From NCBI GenBank assembly GCA_002298125.1, contig DBMJ01000016.1:330902-394901 (forward strand): a stretch of 64,000 nucleotides of DNA, given 5' to 3'. The DNA comes from Clostridium sp. UBA701. GTDB lineage: Bacteria; Bacillota; Clostridia; Clostridiales; Clostridiaceae. A program made the translations under genes and the position numbers. Positions within the stretch are counted from its first letter, which is position 1. Each line of letters opens with the position of its first letter. The notes beneath the pieces were generated by a model. That model did no database searches. It was not told the origin of the DNA and saw only the letters and a list, made by a program, of their open reading frames with translations. Positions 28,050 through 36,764 of this stretch are shown in pieces.

Positions 28050-29243
28050 ATGTACAATTTTGATGAGGTAACAGATAGAATAAGTGAAAAGTGTAGAAAA
28101 TGGGATAGAAAGATAGTGGAAAAGAATTTTGGAGCCGTACCTGATAATTTTATACCTATGTGGATAGCAGATATGGACTTTAAAATACCAGAGGAAATTG
28201 AAAAGGCTTTTAATGATGCAGTAAAAAGAGGAGTATTTGGATATACCTATTGTTATGATGAGTTTTATGACGCAGTAACAGACTGGCAGCTAAGCATGCA
28301 TGGTGTAGAGGTTAAAAGGGAATGGATAACTCTGTCCTATGGTACAGTATCTACTATTCATTATGCAATACAAGCCTTTTGTAAAGCTGGAGATAATATC
28401 ATAATGAATACACCGGTATATGATCCCTTTGATGCAGCAGCAAGAAGACAAGGTGTTAACAGAATTTATAACTCTTTGGTAAAGGTGGAGGACAGATATC
28501 ACATCGACTTTGAAAGCTTAAAACATCAATTAGAAGAGTATAAGCCAAAATTATACCTCTTTTGCTCTCCTCATAACCCTTCAGGAAGAATATGGAGTAT
28601 GGAGGAGCTGGAGCAGGTAGCAAAGCTATGCAGAGAAACTAATACCATACTAATAGTAGATGAGGTGCATGCAGAGCATATACATTATGGAAAGTTTAAT
28701 TCTATACTTAAGCTTAAATCCATGGATAATATAATACTTTTGACATCGCCAAATAAAGGCTTTAACTTAGGGGGACTAAAGACCTCTTATTCAATAATAC
28801 CTAATGATAGTATAAGAGCTCTTTTTAGAAAAAAACTTGATGAAAATTCCATAACCTCTCCAAATGCCTTTGGAATAATAGGGCTAGTAACCGCCTATAA
28901 TGAAGGCAGGCTTTGGCTTAAGGAGGTTAATGAATATATAAAGGGAAACTATGAGGTTTTTCAGGCACATATAGAAAAAAATATTCCTAATCTAAAGGTA
29001 ATGAAAATGGAGTCCTCTTATCTCGCCTGGGTGGATATTAGTAAAACAGGGTTCACCTCTGCCGAAGTAACCAGTATGCTTGCTACTAAGGCAGGGGTGT
29101 TAGTGGAAAATGGAGCACATTTTGTTCAGGATGGAGAGGGCTATATAAGGGTCAACCTAGGCACACAGAGGAAGAACGTAGTAGAAGCAGTAAAAAGAAT
29201 GGAGAATATCAGCAGTTACTTATCTAGTATGCCGTTATTGTAA
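28050..29243 (+). CDS. PLP-dependent C-S lyase, MalY/PatB family
   Basis: A 397-residue fold-type I aminotransferase-like enzyme. MalY/PatB features include VPDNFIPMWIADMDFKIP near the N-terminus, the NTPVYDPF loop, CSPHNPSGR, DEVHAEHI and the PLP lysine in LTSPNKGFNLGGLK. Members cleave cystathionine or cysteine conjugates to thiol, pyruvate and ammonia; in E. coli MalY is also a maltose-regulon modulator next to a PTS gene. The gene follows the peptidase by ten bases. Its last 28 bases overlap the convergent pirin gene. Confidence 0.88.
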   Translation: MYNFDEVTDRISEKCRKWDRKIVEKNFGAVPDNFIPMWIADMDFKIPEEIEKAFNDAVKRGVFGYTYCYDEFYDAVTDWQLSMHGVEVKREWITLSYGTVSTIHYAIQAFCKAGDNIIMNTPVYDPFDAAARRQGVNRIYNSLVKVEDRYHIDFESLKHQLEEYKPKLYLFCSPHNPSGRIWSMEELEQVAKLCRETNTILIVDEVHAEHIHYGKFNSILKLKSMDNIILLTSPNKGFNLGGLKTSYSIIPNDSIRALFRKKLDENSITSPNAFGIIGLVTAYNEGRLWLKEVNEYIKGNYEVFQAHIEKNIPNLKVMKMESSYLAWVDISKTGFTSAEVTSMLATKAGVLVENGAHFVQDGEGYIRVNLGTQRKNVVEAVKRMENISSYLSSMPLL

Positions 29244-30028
29244 TCATCAAAGGCCTGTAATAATTCATCAGTAGTATTCATTATGAAGGGTCCATATCTT
29301 GCTACAGGCTCATTAATGGGGTTAGAGCTTATAAATAAGAACCCAGAGTTTTCTCCTGTTATTTTTACTTTTGATACATCTTCTATAAGAATCATATTTC
29401 CTGAGTTTATTTCCTGCTTTGCATCAGCATCAAATATAATTATGCTTCCGGTGTGCACATAGATAACATTTGTAATTCTAAGCTCCTTTTCAAAGCTTCC
29501 ACCCTTAAGCTTTACATCCATATAGTCCACTGGGAAATATGACTTGATGGGCCCTTCCACTTTATCAAAGGTACCAGAAATAACTTTTACTTCTAATCCC
29601 TCCTCTTTAATTATAGGTATGTCTTCAGCTTTAATATGCCTATAGGTGGGTTCTGCCATCTTGTATTTTGCAGGGAGGTTAACCCACAGCTGATATCCCC
29701 ACAGCTGTCCTTCCTCCATGGCTGGCATCTCCTCATGGAGTATACCTTTTCCAGCAGACATCCACTGAACCTCACCAGATTTTAACACCCCATGATTACC
29801 CTTGGAATCTCTATGGGTGAAACTTCCTTCTACCATATAGGTAATGGTTTCTATTCCTCTGTGAGGGTGCATAGGGAATCCAGCTATATAGCTATCTTTA
29901 TTATCACTTCTAAACTCATCTAAAAGATAAAAGGGGTTTGCGTTATCTATTTTATTACTGCCGATTATTCTGTTAAGCTTAACACCGGCACCATCACTGA
30001 CTTCTTGGCTTTTATATATTTTTATCAT
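29216..30028 (-). CDS. Pirin family protein (cupin)
   Basis: A 270-residue bicupin. The N-terminal metal-binding motif is seen in FPMHPHRGIETITYMVEG and SAGKGILHEEMP, giving the conserved His set and Glu. The C-terminal cupin (after about 170) is metal-free as usual. Some pirins have quercetinase activity and others act as redox sensors or modulators. ATG 30028 is chosen over GTG 30037 because AGAGGTG lies before it. It is divergent from an HxlR regulator, the common arrangement for oxidative or electrophile-responsive control. Confidence 0.9.
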   Translation of the reverse strand: MIKIYKSQEVSDGAGVKLNRIIGSNKIDNANPFYLLDEFRSDNKDSYIAGFPMHPHRGIETITYMVEGSFTHRDSKGNHGVLKSGEVQWMSAGKGILHEEMPAMEEGQLWGYQLWVNLPAKYKMAEPTYRHIKAEDIPIIKEEGLEVKVISGTFDKVEGPIKSYFPVDYMDVKLKGGSFEKELRITNVIYVHTGSIIIFDADAKQEINSGNMILIEDVSKVKITGENSGFLFISSNPINEPVARYGPFIMNTTDELLQAFDDYNNGILDK

Positions 30029-30075
30029 TAAATTCACCTCTTAAATAACTTTTATTTATTAACTTACTTTATATA

Positions 30076-30086
30076 AGTATTATACT
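30076..30086. promoter_or_regulatory. Possible HxlR operator in the pirin/HxlR divergent region
   Basis: AGTATTATACT is a palindrome with arms AGTAT/ATACT midway in the 157-base divergent region. HxlR proteins bind short AT-rich palindromes, so it is a candidate, though AT-rich palindromes are common here by chance. Confidence 0.3.
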
Positions 30087-30185
30087 AATAATTATTAAAT
30101 AATGTCAAGTAATAATATAACTATTTATTATTTACCTTTCTTATGTTAGAATGTTTATATAGACATATGAGTGAGGTGAATTGAA

Positions 30186-30494
30186 ATGGGGGATTTTTGT
30201 CTTTGCCCTAAGTTTGAAGCAGCCTTTGAATTTATCGGTAAGAAATGGACTGGACTTATAATAAGAGTCTTATTAGAAGGACCCAAGAGGTTTTCGGATA
30301 TAAGACAATTAATACCTGAGCTCAGTGACAGGATGCTTACAGAAAGATTTAAAGCCTTAGAAGCTGAAGGAATTGTAAAAAGAAATGTATATCCTGAAAC
30401 CCCTGTGAGAATAGAATATGAGCTTACAGAGAAGGGTAGGGACTTAAAGGATGCTTTAGACCAAATTCAAAAATGGGCTGAAAGATGGATGTGA
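30186..30494 (+). CDS. HxlR-family transcriptional regulator
   Basis: A 102-residue winged-helix protein with the family core: a cysteine-containing N-terminus (FCLCPKFEAAFEFIGKKWT), RFSDIRQLIPELSDRMLTER (recognition region), and YELTEKGRDL. Two N-terminal cysteines could sense thiol-reactive compounds, as shown for some HxlR proteins. GTGAGGTG precedes the ATG. It probably represses or activates the divergent pirin gene. Confidence 0.92.
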   Translation: MGDFCLCPKFEAAFEFIGKKWTGLIIRVLLEGPKRFSDIRQLIPELSDRMLTERFKALEAEGIVKRNVYPETPVRIEYELTEKGRDLKDALDQIQKWAERWM

Positions 30495-30499
30495 AGCAG

Positions 30500-30530
30500 A
30501 AAAGAGTGTGCTAAGACACTCTTTTTTTTA
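30500..30530. terminator. Bidirectional terminator
   Basis: AGAGTGT, a 6-base loop, then ACACTCT with a long T tract on the plus strand and A-rich sequence on the other side. It serves the HxlR gene and the convergent amidohydrolase gene, whose stop codon lies at its edge. Confidence 0.85.
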
Positions 30531-31880
30531 CTTATGATATGAAAACATTGAAAGATCTCCAACTCCAGTCCTTCTTACCATTCCAAATTTACTTACCCAT
30601 GCTCCGGCACCCTCGCCTCTCCTTACAGCTCTGTTCTCAAAGGATACAATTTCACCGTTAACTATGGTATAGACTGCAAGCTTGCTCTTTTTATTGATAA
30701 TTGTGATGTTTGCATGGGCTCCAGTACCTAGATTACCAAGCTTTTCTTCCCACCAGGGGTTGCCGGTTCTAAGTGATATGAGCCTGGCAGGATTACTTGT
30801 CATGGTAGCTACAGCAGCTGAAAGCGGCAGCACACCGTGCTCTGCAAGCTCCAATATAGCAGGGATGTTATCTCGAGTATCTCCAAAGCCCTTCATGGTA
30901 GATTGATTTTGTCCATCCGATACTAAAATATCTATTAACCCACTTTCCAAGGCCTCATAGGCAAGACTTTGGGCAGCCTTTGTCATGATTAAGCCCTCCC
31001 TGCTGCCACCAGAGGCTCTTAACATGGTGGTGACAAATTCTCCAGACACATTTTCGTCTTTGCATAGCTCTAATACCCTCTTCATTCCTTCTTCGGCAGG
31101 AGCATGAGTACCAGCTCCCACGGCAGTTATATGGGCTAGATGCAGAGGTCTTCCCTTGGACAGAGACACCATTCTCTCTGCATGAGCCGGGTCTTGGGTG
31201 TGAGACATATAGAGGAGCTTTGCTTTAGAGGTAATTTCAAATATCCTTTCAATGTTTTCGTCAGACATTAAAAAGTGACCCATGTGATCTTTTATTCCAA
31301 CAGTCAACGGCGCTGTTATATAGGTGATTTTGTTTCTAGTCATTTTATTTAGTGCTGTTTTTTCCTCTAAATTTCCTATGAAAAGCTCTATCAGCTCTTC
31401 TGTAGAGAGCATGGTTCCAAGAACATTTGCTGCTCCTAGAAATACGCCTAAATTTAAGGGAAGCCCTCTATCTACCTCTGCGCCTAATAGTGCCGGAGCC
31501 ATAAAGGTGTTTCCTGCTCCGGGAGAAAGCCCTAAGGTAACACCATCCTCTGCTGCGCAATTAATAGACCTTGTGCTGACCTCAAACAAATCCCCAAGAT
31601 GAAGGTGGATATCTATTAACCCAGGTACAATTAATAAGCCACTACAGTCTATAACCATGTCTCCGGTTTCAGGTTTTATGTCCTTGTACGCCTCTAGTAT
31701 GTGACCCTTTAATATGGAAATATCTACTTCACCCTCTAAATTGTGCTTTGGGTCAATTACATATCCTCCTTTTAAAATAAGTCTGCCATTTAATTGCATT
31801 TTCCCTATGGGATCATATAGCTCCTTACCCCTAGCAGAAGCTAAGGAAGCAGGCAGAGCCTCCATATCTGTACTATACAT
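30528..31880 (-). CDS. Cyclic amidohydrolase (dihydroorotase/hydantoinase-like), substrate unknown
   Basis: A 450-residue amidohydrolase-superfamily enzyme. The first metal motif is VPGLIDIHLHLGDLF (HxH), with later metal or active-site candidates SHTQDPAHAER, LAHITAVGAGTH and ILVSDGQNQ (Asp). The C-terminus refolds into the usual small beta domain (GTGAHANITIINKK). No carboxylated lysine could be placed with certainty. ATG 31880 is favoured because AAAGGGGG precedes it. It is transcribed away from the ribokinase/ABC operon and shares its promoter region with LacI-type palindromes, so it probably acts on the same imported compound, opening a cyclic amide or imide. Confidence 0.8.
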   Translation of the reverse strand: MYSTDMEALPASLASARGKELYDPIGKMQLNGRLILKGGYVIDPKHNLEGEVDISILKGHILEAYKDIKPETGDMVIDCSGLLIVPGLIDIHLHLGDLFEVSTRSINCAAEDGVTLGLSPGAGNTFMAPALLGAEVDRGLPLNLGVFLGAANVLGTMLSTEELIELFIGNLEEKTALNKMTRNKITYITAPLTVGIKDHMGHFLMSDENIERIFEITSKAKLLYMSHTQDPAHAERMVSLSKGRPLHLAHITAVGAGTHAPAEEGMKRVLELCKDENVSGEFVTTMLRASGGSREGLIMTKAAQSLAYEALESGLIDILVSDGQNQSTMKGFGDTRDNIPAILELAEHGVLPLSAAVATMTSNPARLISLRTGNPWWEEKLGNLGTGAHANITIINKKSKLAVYTIVNGEIVSFENRAVRRGEGAGAWVSKFGMVRRTGVGDLSMFSYHK

Positions 31881-31983
31881 TCCTATACCCCCTTTCATTA
31901 TTTGAACAAATAAATAAAAAATATTGCAAATTTTTTAAAATTCGCTATTGATTTTTTAAATCATATGTAATATTATATACTCA

Positions 31984-32034
31984 TAAAACGTTTTAGTAAA
32001 ACATTTTACTAAAACCTTAAACAAAAACGATTTC
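31984..32034. promoter_or_regulatory. LacI-family operators in the divergent promoter region
   Basis: TAAAACGTTTTA (31984-31995) is a perfect palindrome with the central CG typical of LacI-family operators. It is followed directly by AGTAAAACATTTTACT (31995-32010), 7-base arms around CA, and by a looser AAAACGATTT at 32024-32033. They lie between the amidohydrolase start at 31880 and the ribokinase start at 32079. The LacI-type gene at 41034 ends the rightward operon and is the obvious candidate regulator. Confidence 0.7.
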
Positions 32035-32078
32035 ACAAAAATATAAACAGTTACTTTGTATTGAGGGGATGTATTCTT

Positions 32079-32999
32079 ATGAAAAATATATTGGCCATTG
32101 GAAGCATTAATATGGACTCTGTAGTTGGAGTAGATCATATACCAAAGCTTGGTGAAACTATATTATCAAATTCCATTGAAAACTTTCATGGGGGAAAGGG
32201 TGCCAATCAGGCAGTTGCCATTGGAAGACTAGGTGGAGGAGTTAACTTCCTTGGTAAGTTAGGTAAGGATTCAAATGGTAAGGAGCTGGCTCAAGCTTTA
32301 GAAGAAAGTAACGTAGGTACAAAATATCTATTGTTTGATGAGAAAAAGTTATCAGGAAGTGCCTTCATATATGTGGACAAGGATGGAAACAACTGTATTG
32401 TGGTAAATCCAGCCGCCAATGGGAGCCTTTGTCCTGAAGACATAGATGCACAATTAGAGGCCTTTAAGGATGTAGATTACTGTGTACTGCAGCTTGAAAT
32501 ACCAATGAATACTGTAAAACACGCTATAGATATTTGTGCAGAGAAAAAAATAACAGTGATTTTAAATCCAGCACCTGCTCAGGAGCTGTCTTGTGAATTG
32601 CTAAGTAAGGTAGATTTCTTAGTACCTAATGAAAGCGAGCTGGAGTTAATCACAGGGAGAACTATAAATACTTTAGAAGATGTAAAGGATTCCATGAATA
32701 TCCTTATTAACATGGGGGTAAAGAATGTAATTACCACCCTTGGAGATAAAGGTGTAATGTATGGAAAAGGTAATGAGTTTATACACTTTGATGCTGTAAA
32801 GGTAAATGCAGTAGATACCACTGCTGCAGGAGATTCTTTTATAGGAGGCTTTGTATATTCACTGTGTAATGGACAAACAGTTGAAAGGGCAATAGAATAT
32901 GCCACTTATGTAGGTGCATTGACTGTCAGCAAAAAGGGTGCACAGAGTTCTCTGCCTTATGGTGAAGAGGTAGAAAAATTTATGGACATAATTAAGTAG
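32079..32999 (+). CDS. rbsK: Ribokinase (PfkB family)
   Basis: A 306-residue sugar kinase with the N-terminal GSINMDSVVGVDHIP, the substrate-binding GGKGANQAVAIGRLG, and the ATP/anion-hole motif DTTAAGDSFIGGF containing the catalytic Asp. These match ribokinase closely, though related nucleoside kinases share the fold. ATG 32079 is chosen over TTG 32061 because GAGGGGATG precedes it. It heads an operon for a nucleoside-type ABC importer, which fits phosphorylation of ribose released from an imported nucleoside. Confidence 0.85.
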   Translation: MKNILAIGSINMDSVVGVDHIPKLGETILSNSIENFHGGKGANQAVAIGRLGGGVNFLGKLGKDSNGKELAQALEESNVGTKYLLFDEKKLSGSAFIYVDKDGNNCIVVNPAANGSLCPEDIDAQLEAFKDVDYCVLQLEIPMNTVKHAIDICAEKKITVILNPAPAQELSCELLSKVDFLVPNESELELITGRTINTLEDVKDSMNILINMGVKNVITTLGDKGVMYGKGNEFIHFDAVKVNAVDTTAAGDSFIGGFVYSLCNGQTVERAIEYATYVGALTVSKKGAQSSLPYGEEVEKFMDIIK

Positions 33000-33037
33000 A
33001 CATATATATTTTTTTAAAAAAGGGGAGGAAAAGAAAT

Positions 33038-34105
33038 ATGAAATTAAAAAAATCAATGGCACTAGTACTTAGCTTTGTTATGGCTCTAAGCCTTGTTCTT
33101 GTTGGCTGCAGCAGCAATAAGCCAGCAGCAAACAAAGATGGCAAGAAAAAGGTAAAGGTAGCTCTTGTATTTGCTGGCTACTTGGGGGACAAGTCTTACA
33201 ACGATTCAGCTTATGAAGGTATTAAGAAGGCTATCAAGGAATTTGATATCGAAGTTAAAAACATGGAAACAGACAAGTCCACAGACTGGGAGCCAAACCT
33301 TGTAGCTATGGCTTCATCAAAGGAATATGATCTAATACTAGCTGTTTCTTCAGAGCTTACAGACGCACTAAAGAAAATTGCTCCTCAATACCCAGATCAG
33401 AAGTTCGCAATAATGGACTCAGCTGTAAAGGCACCAAACGTAGTTTCAGCTACTTTTGCTCAAAATGAAGGTTCATTCCTTGCAGGAGCAGCAGCTGCAT
33501 TATTTACTCAGAAAACTAACATTAAGAATGTAAATGCAGACAAGACCATCGGATGGGTTGGAGGACTTGATATTCCAGTTCTTCAGGACTTCCTTGTAGG
33601 ATATAAGCAAGGTGCAGCTTATATAGATCCATCAATAAAGGTACTTTCATCCTTCGCAGGTTCCTTCAATGATCCATTAAAGGGAAAAGAGCTTACACTT
33701 GCTCAATACAGCCAAGGTGCTGACATAGTAATGAATGTTGCATCAAACACTGGAAATGGTATCTTAGAAGCTGCTAAAGAAACTGGAAAATATGCTATAG
33801 GCGTTGACCTAGATCAGGATGGAATATATCCAGGAAACATATTGACTTCCATGTTAAAGCGTGTAGACGTTACTTCTTATGAAATAGTTAAGTCAGTTGT
33901 AAACAATGAGTTTAAGCCTGGTACATTATATATGGACGTTGCAAATGGCGGCGTTAGCTTAACTGACATGAAGGTTATGAAGGAAGCATTAGGAAAAGAT
34001 TTCCCAGAAGATATTTTGACAAAGGTAAAAGAAATTGAAGGCAAGATAAAGAGTGGAGAAATAAAGGTTAACTTCCATCAGGGATTTGGAAAACCACAAC
34101 AATAA
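33038..34105 (+). CDS. BMP-family substrate-binding lipoprotein
   Basis: A 355-residue lipoprotein with a signal peptide ending in the lipobox LVGC (lipidated Cys24) and the Med/BMP fold: KKVKVALVFAGYLGDKSYND, DLILAVSSELTDALKKIA, GWVGGLDIPVLQDFLVGY, IAIGVD-like AIGVDLDQDG. BMP proteins bind purine or other nucleosides for ABC import. It is followed by a long hairpin and then its ATPase and permeases. The leader has AGGGGAGG before the ATG. Confidence 0.92.
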   Translation: MKLKKSMALVLSFVMALSLVLVGCSSNKPAANKDGKKKVKVALVFAGYLGDKSYNDSAYEGIKKAIKEFDIEVKNMETDKSTDWEPNLVAMASSKEYDLILAVSSELTDALKKIAPQYPDQKFAIMDSAVKAPNVVSATFAQNEGSFLAGAAAALFTQKTNIKNVNADKTIGWVGGLDIPVLQDFLVGYKQGAAYIDPSIKVLSSFAGSFNDPLKGKELTLAQYSQGADIVMNVASNTGNGILEAAKETGKYAIGVDLDQDGIYPGNILTSMLKRVDVTSYEIVKSVVNNEFKPGTLYMDVANGGVSLTDMKVMKEALGKDFPEDILTKVKEIEGKIKSGEIKVNFHQGFGKPQQ

Positions 34106-34113
34106 CTATTAAG

Positions 34114-34147
34114 AATATACCAAGATTGGCTTCAATCTTGGTATATT
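34114..34147 (+). terminator. Strong intra-operon hairpin after the binding-protein gene
   Basis: A perfect 15-bp stem (34114-34128 with 34133-34147) and a 4-base loop, with a short T-poor tail. Placed between the lipoprotein gene and the ATPase gene, it probably sets the binding protein in excess over the membrane components by attenuation or 3'-end protection. Confidence 0.7.
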
Positions 34148-34175
34148 AATTAATAAAACTAGGCAGGTGAATACT

Positions 34176-35693
34176 GTGATAAAAAAAGTCATTGAGATGA
34201 TAGACATAAAAAAGAGCTTTGGAAGTGTAAAGGCAATAGTTGATGGACAATTTGAGTTAAACGAAGGAGAGATTCATTCCCTAGTTGGAGAAAATGGTGC
34301 AGGAAAATCTACCCTGCTTAAAATACTATATGGAATGCATAACCCTGATGAAGGAAAGATGATAATAAGGGGTAAGGAATACACCCATTTGACTCCAAAG
34401 GAAGCTCTAAGCTTGGGAATTGGTATGGTTCACCAGGAATTTATGCTGGTGCAGGATTTAACTGTGCTTGAAAACATAATTCTGGGCTTTGAAACAAATA
34501 AGGGCATAAGGATAGATTTAGAGAGTGCAAAAACTAAGATTCAAGAATATATAGACTTATACGGAATGCATGTTCAGCTTAATAAGAAGGTTAGAAACAT
34601 TTCTGTAGGAGAAGCCCAAAGGGTTGAGATAATAAAAACTCTATATAGAGGGGCAGAGATACTTATACTAGACGAGCCCACCTCAGTGCTCACTCCTCAG
34701 GAAAGTGTTCAATTGTTTAAAATTTTAAATGCTCTTAAAAAGGATGGAAAGTCAGTTATCTTCATATCTCATAAGCTAAAGGAAGTTATGGAGATAAGCG
34801 ATAGGATATCCATTATGAGACAGGGAAAATACTTAGGTACACATCTAAAAGAGAAGACAAGTATACCAGAAATTGCAAAAGCTATGGTAGGAAGAGATAT
34901 ATTTTTAAATTCCAGACCTAATCCAGGGAAGGTTGGACAAGTGGTTTTAGAGCTTAAGGATATATATGCTCCTGGAGACAGAGAGCTATCGAAGATAAGA
35001 GGCTTAAACCTAGAGGTAAGAGAAGGTGAGGTTCTGGGCATAGCTGGAGTTGATGGCAATGGGCAAACAGAGCTTATCGAAGCCATTACCGGCCTTAGAA
35101 GGGTGGAAAAAGGAGAGGTGAAATTCCTAGGTAAGGATATAACAAACCTATCTCCACTTAAAATAAGACAAGAAGGGGTTGCTCACATACCAGAGGATAG
35201 AAATACCAGAGGACTAAATAGAGAATGGAGCATTAAGGACAATCTGGTAGCAAATAAGTTTTACAAGAAGCCATTTTCAAAGTTTTTAAGACTAAATAAA
35301 AAAGAGATTGAAAACTATTCCAATGAGTTAATTGGTAAATTTGATATAAGACCTAAGAATGGAGATATACTTACTTCCAATTTATCTGGGGGAAATGCAC
35401 AAAAGGTAATCGTTGCAAGAGAAGTTGACATGAATGCTAAGCTCTTAATTGCTGCTCAGCCTACTAGAGGTGTAGATATAGGTTCAATAGAAGAAATAAG
35501 AAAGTATCTAGAGCAGGCAAAGTTTAATAATACTGCCATACTTTTAGTTTCAGCAGATTTGGAGGAAGTAATGGCACTTTCAGATAGGATAGCTGTAATG
35601 TATGAGGGCAAGATTACCGGAATTCTCTCTTCTAAAGAAGCTACAGAAGACAACGTAGGCATCCTTATGACAGGAGGTAAAATAGATGGGTAA
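34176..35693 (+). CDS. Nucleoside ABC transporter ATPase (tandem ABC domains)
   Basis: Two ABC domains in one chain of about 505 residues. The first has Walker A GENGAGKSTLLK, signature ISVGEAQRVEI and Walker B ILILDEPT. The second has a degenerate Walker A GVDGNGQTELIE, signature NLSGGNAQKVIV and AAQPTRGVDIGS, as in RbsA/MglA and NupO types. GTG 34176 is chosen because AGGCAGGTG is six bases upstream; GTG 34167 overlaps that site. The gene overlaps the first permease gene. Confidence 0.92.
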   Translation: MIKKVIEMIDIKKSFGSVKAIVDGQFELNEGEIHSLVGENGAGKSTLLKILYGMHNPDEGKMIIRGKEYTHLTPKEALSLGIGMVHQEFMLVQDLTVLENIILGFETNKGIRIDLESAKTKIQEYIDLYGMHVQLNKKVRNISVGEAQRVEIIKTLYRGAEILILDEPTSVLTPQESVQLFKILNALKKDGKSVIFISHKLKEVMEISDRISIMRQGKYLGTHLKEKTSIPEIAKAMVGRDIFLNSRPNPGKVGQVVLELKDIYAPGDRELSKIRGLNLEVREGEVLGIAGVDGNGQTELIEAITGLRRVEKGEVKFLGKDITNLSPLKIRQEGVAHIPEDRNTRGLNREWSIKDNLVANKFYKKPFSKFLRLNKKEIENYSNELIGKFDIRPKNGDILTSNLSGGNAQKVIVAREVDMNAKLLIAAQPTRGVDIGSIEEIRKYLEQAKFNNTAILLVSADLEEVMALSDRIAVMYEGKITGILSSKEATEDNVGILMTGGKIDG

Positions 35694-36759
35694 AAAGTAT
35701 TATATAAGTTTGTTTGTTTCTTTGATAATTACCATCATAGTTGGTGCCGCAATCATAATGGCCATTGGCTTCAATCCTATAGATGGATATGTTCAGCTAT
35801 TTAAGGGAGCCTTTGTAGGAAGCTTTAACTTTGGAGGAACCTTGGAGCTATTCGTGCCATTAATGTTAACAGCGCTTGCCTTTGCTGTTTCTTCTAAGGT
35901 AGGAATCTTCAACATAGGAGTTGAAGGAGAGTATTATCTTGGTGGACTTGCAGCTGCTTGGGCAGGAGCATATATAGTAGGAGTTCCAAAGCTTGCTCAT
36001 ATACCCTTATGTCTTATAATTGGTGGCATTATTGGAGCCTTGTGGGCATTTATACCAGGTTATTTAAAGTCCTACTTCAATGTAAATGAAATTACTACCA
36101 CCATTTTATTAAATTATGTTGCAATATTTATAACGAAATATTTAGTAAACACGGTATTATCCTCAGGTAGCGGTGTTGCTAAAACTAAGGATATATTACC
36201 CAGTGCATCTTTATCACTTATAATGAAGCCCAGCAGAGCAAATACAGGGTTATTTATAGCTATAGCTGTACTCATTTTCACCTATTGGCTAATCAACCAT
36301 ACCACTGTGGGATATAGACTTAGAAGTGTTGGAAATAATGCCAAGTTTTCTGAATACGTAGGTATAAAAGACAAGAAGAACATGGTAATAGGAATGATGA
36401 TAAGCGGAGCCATAGGAGGAATCGCTGGAGGACTTCAGGCCATGGGTGTATATGGCTACTTCCTTGGAAACTTCTCTGCTAATATAGCCTTTGATGGACT
36501 ATTAATCTCTTTAATTGCTAGAAATAATATTAAGATAATTCCTTTCATTGCCTTCTTTATCACCTCTGTAAAAGCTGGTGGTTTAGGGATGGAGAGGTTT
36601 ACTGGAATACCTAAATCCATAATAGATATTATTATAGCAGTATTTATTTTATTAGTTTCCATGGAGGGAATAATCGGCTGGGCTAAAGCGAAAATAGATA
36701 CAATTAAGCTTGGAAAACAAAAAAATGATGCTGTGAACCAAGCAGTGGCAAAGGAGTGA
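35686..36759 (+). CDS. Nucleoside ABC transporter permease (first)
   Basis: A 357-residue permease with about ten hydrophobic segments and the branched-chain/ribose permease-like motif VGIFNIGVEGEYYLGG, plus NEITTTILLNYVA, as in NupP-type subunits of BMP-dependent nucleoside importers. It overlaps the ATPase stop codon by 8 bases and is followed after five bases by the second permease. Confidence 0.92.
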   Translation: MGKKYYISLFVSLIITIIVGAAIIMAIGFNPIDGYVQLFKGAFVGSFNFGGTLELFVPLMLTALAFAVSSKVGIFNIGVEGEYYLGGLAAAWAGAYIVGVPKLAHIPLCLIIGGIIGALWAFIPGYLKSYFNVNEITTTILLNYVAIFITKYLVNTVLSSGSGVAKTKDILPSASLSLIMKPSRANTGLFIAIAVLIFTYWLINHTTVGYRLRSVGNNAKFSEYVGIKDKKNMVIGMMISGAIGGIAGGLQAMGVYGYFLGNFSANIAFDGLLISLIARNNIKIIPFIAFFITSVKAGGLGMERFTGIPKSIIDIIIAVFILLVSMEGIIGWAKAKIDTIKLGKQKNDAVNQAVAKE

Positions 36760-36764
36760 TTTGA

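Noticed and set aside
29216..29243. 28-base overlap of the MalY and pirin genes as an error or antisense control
   Set aside because: Both C-termini look normal in length; small tail-to-tail overlaps are common and need no special explanation.
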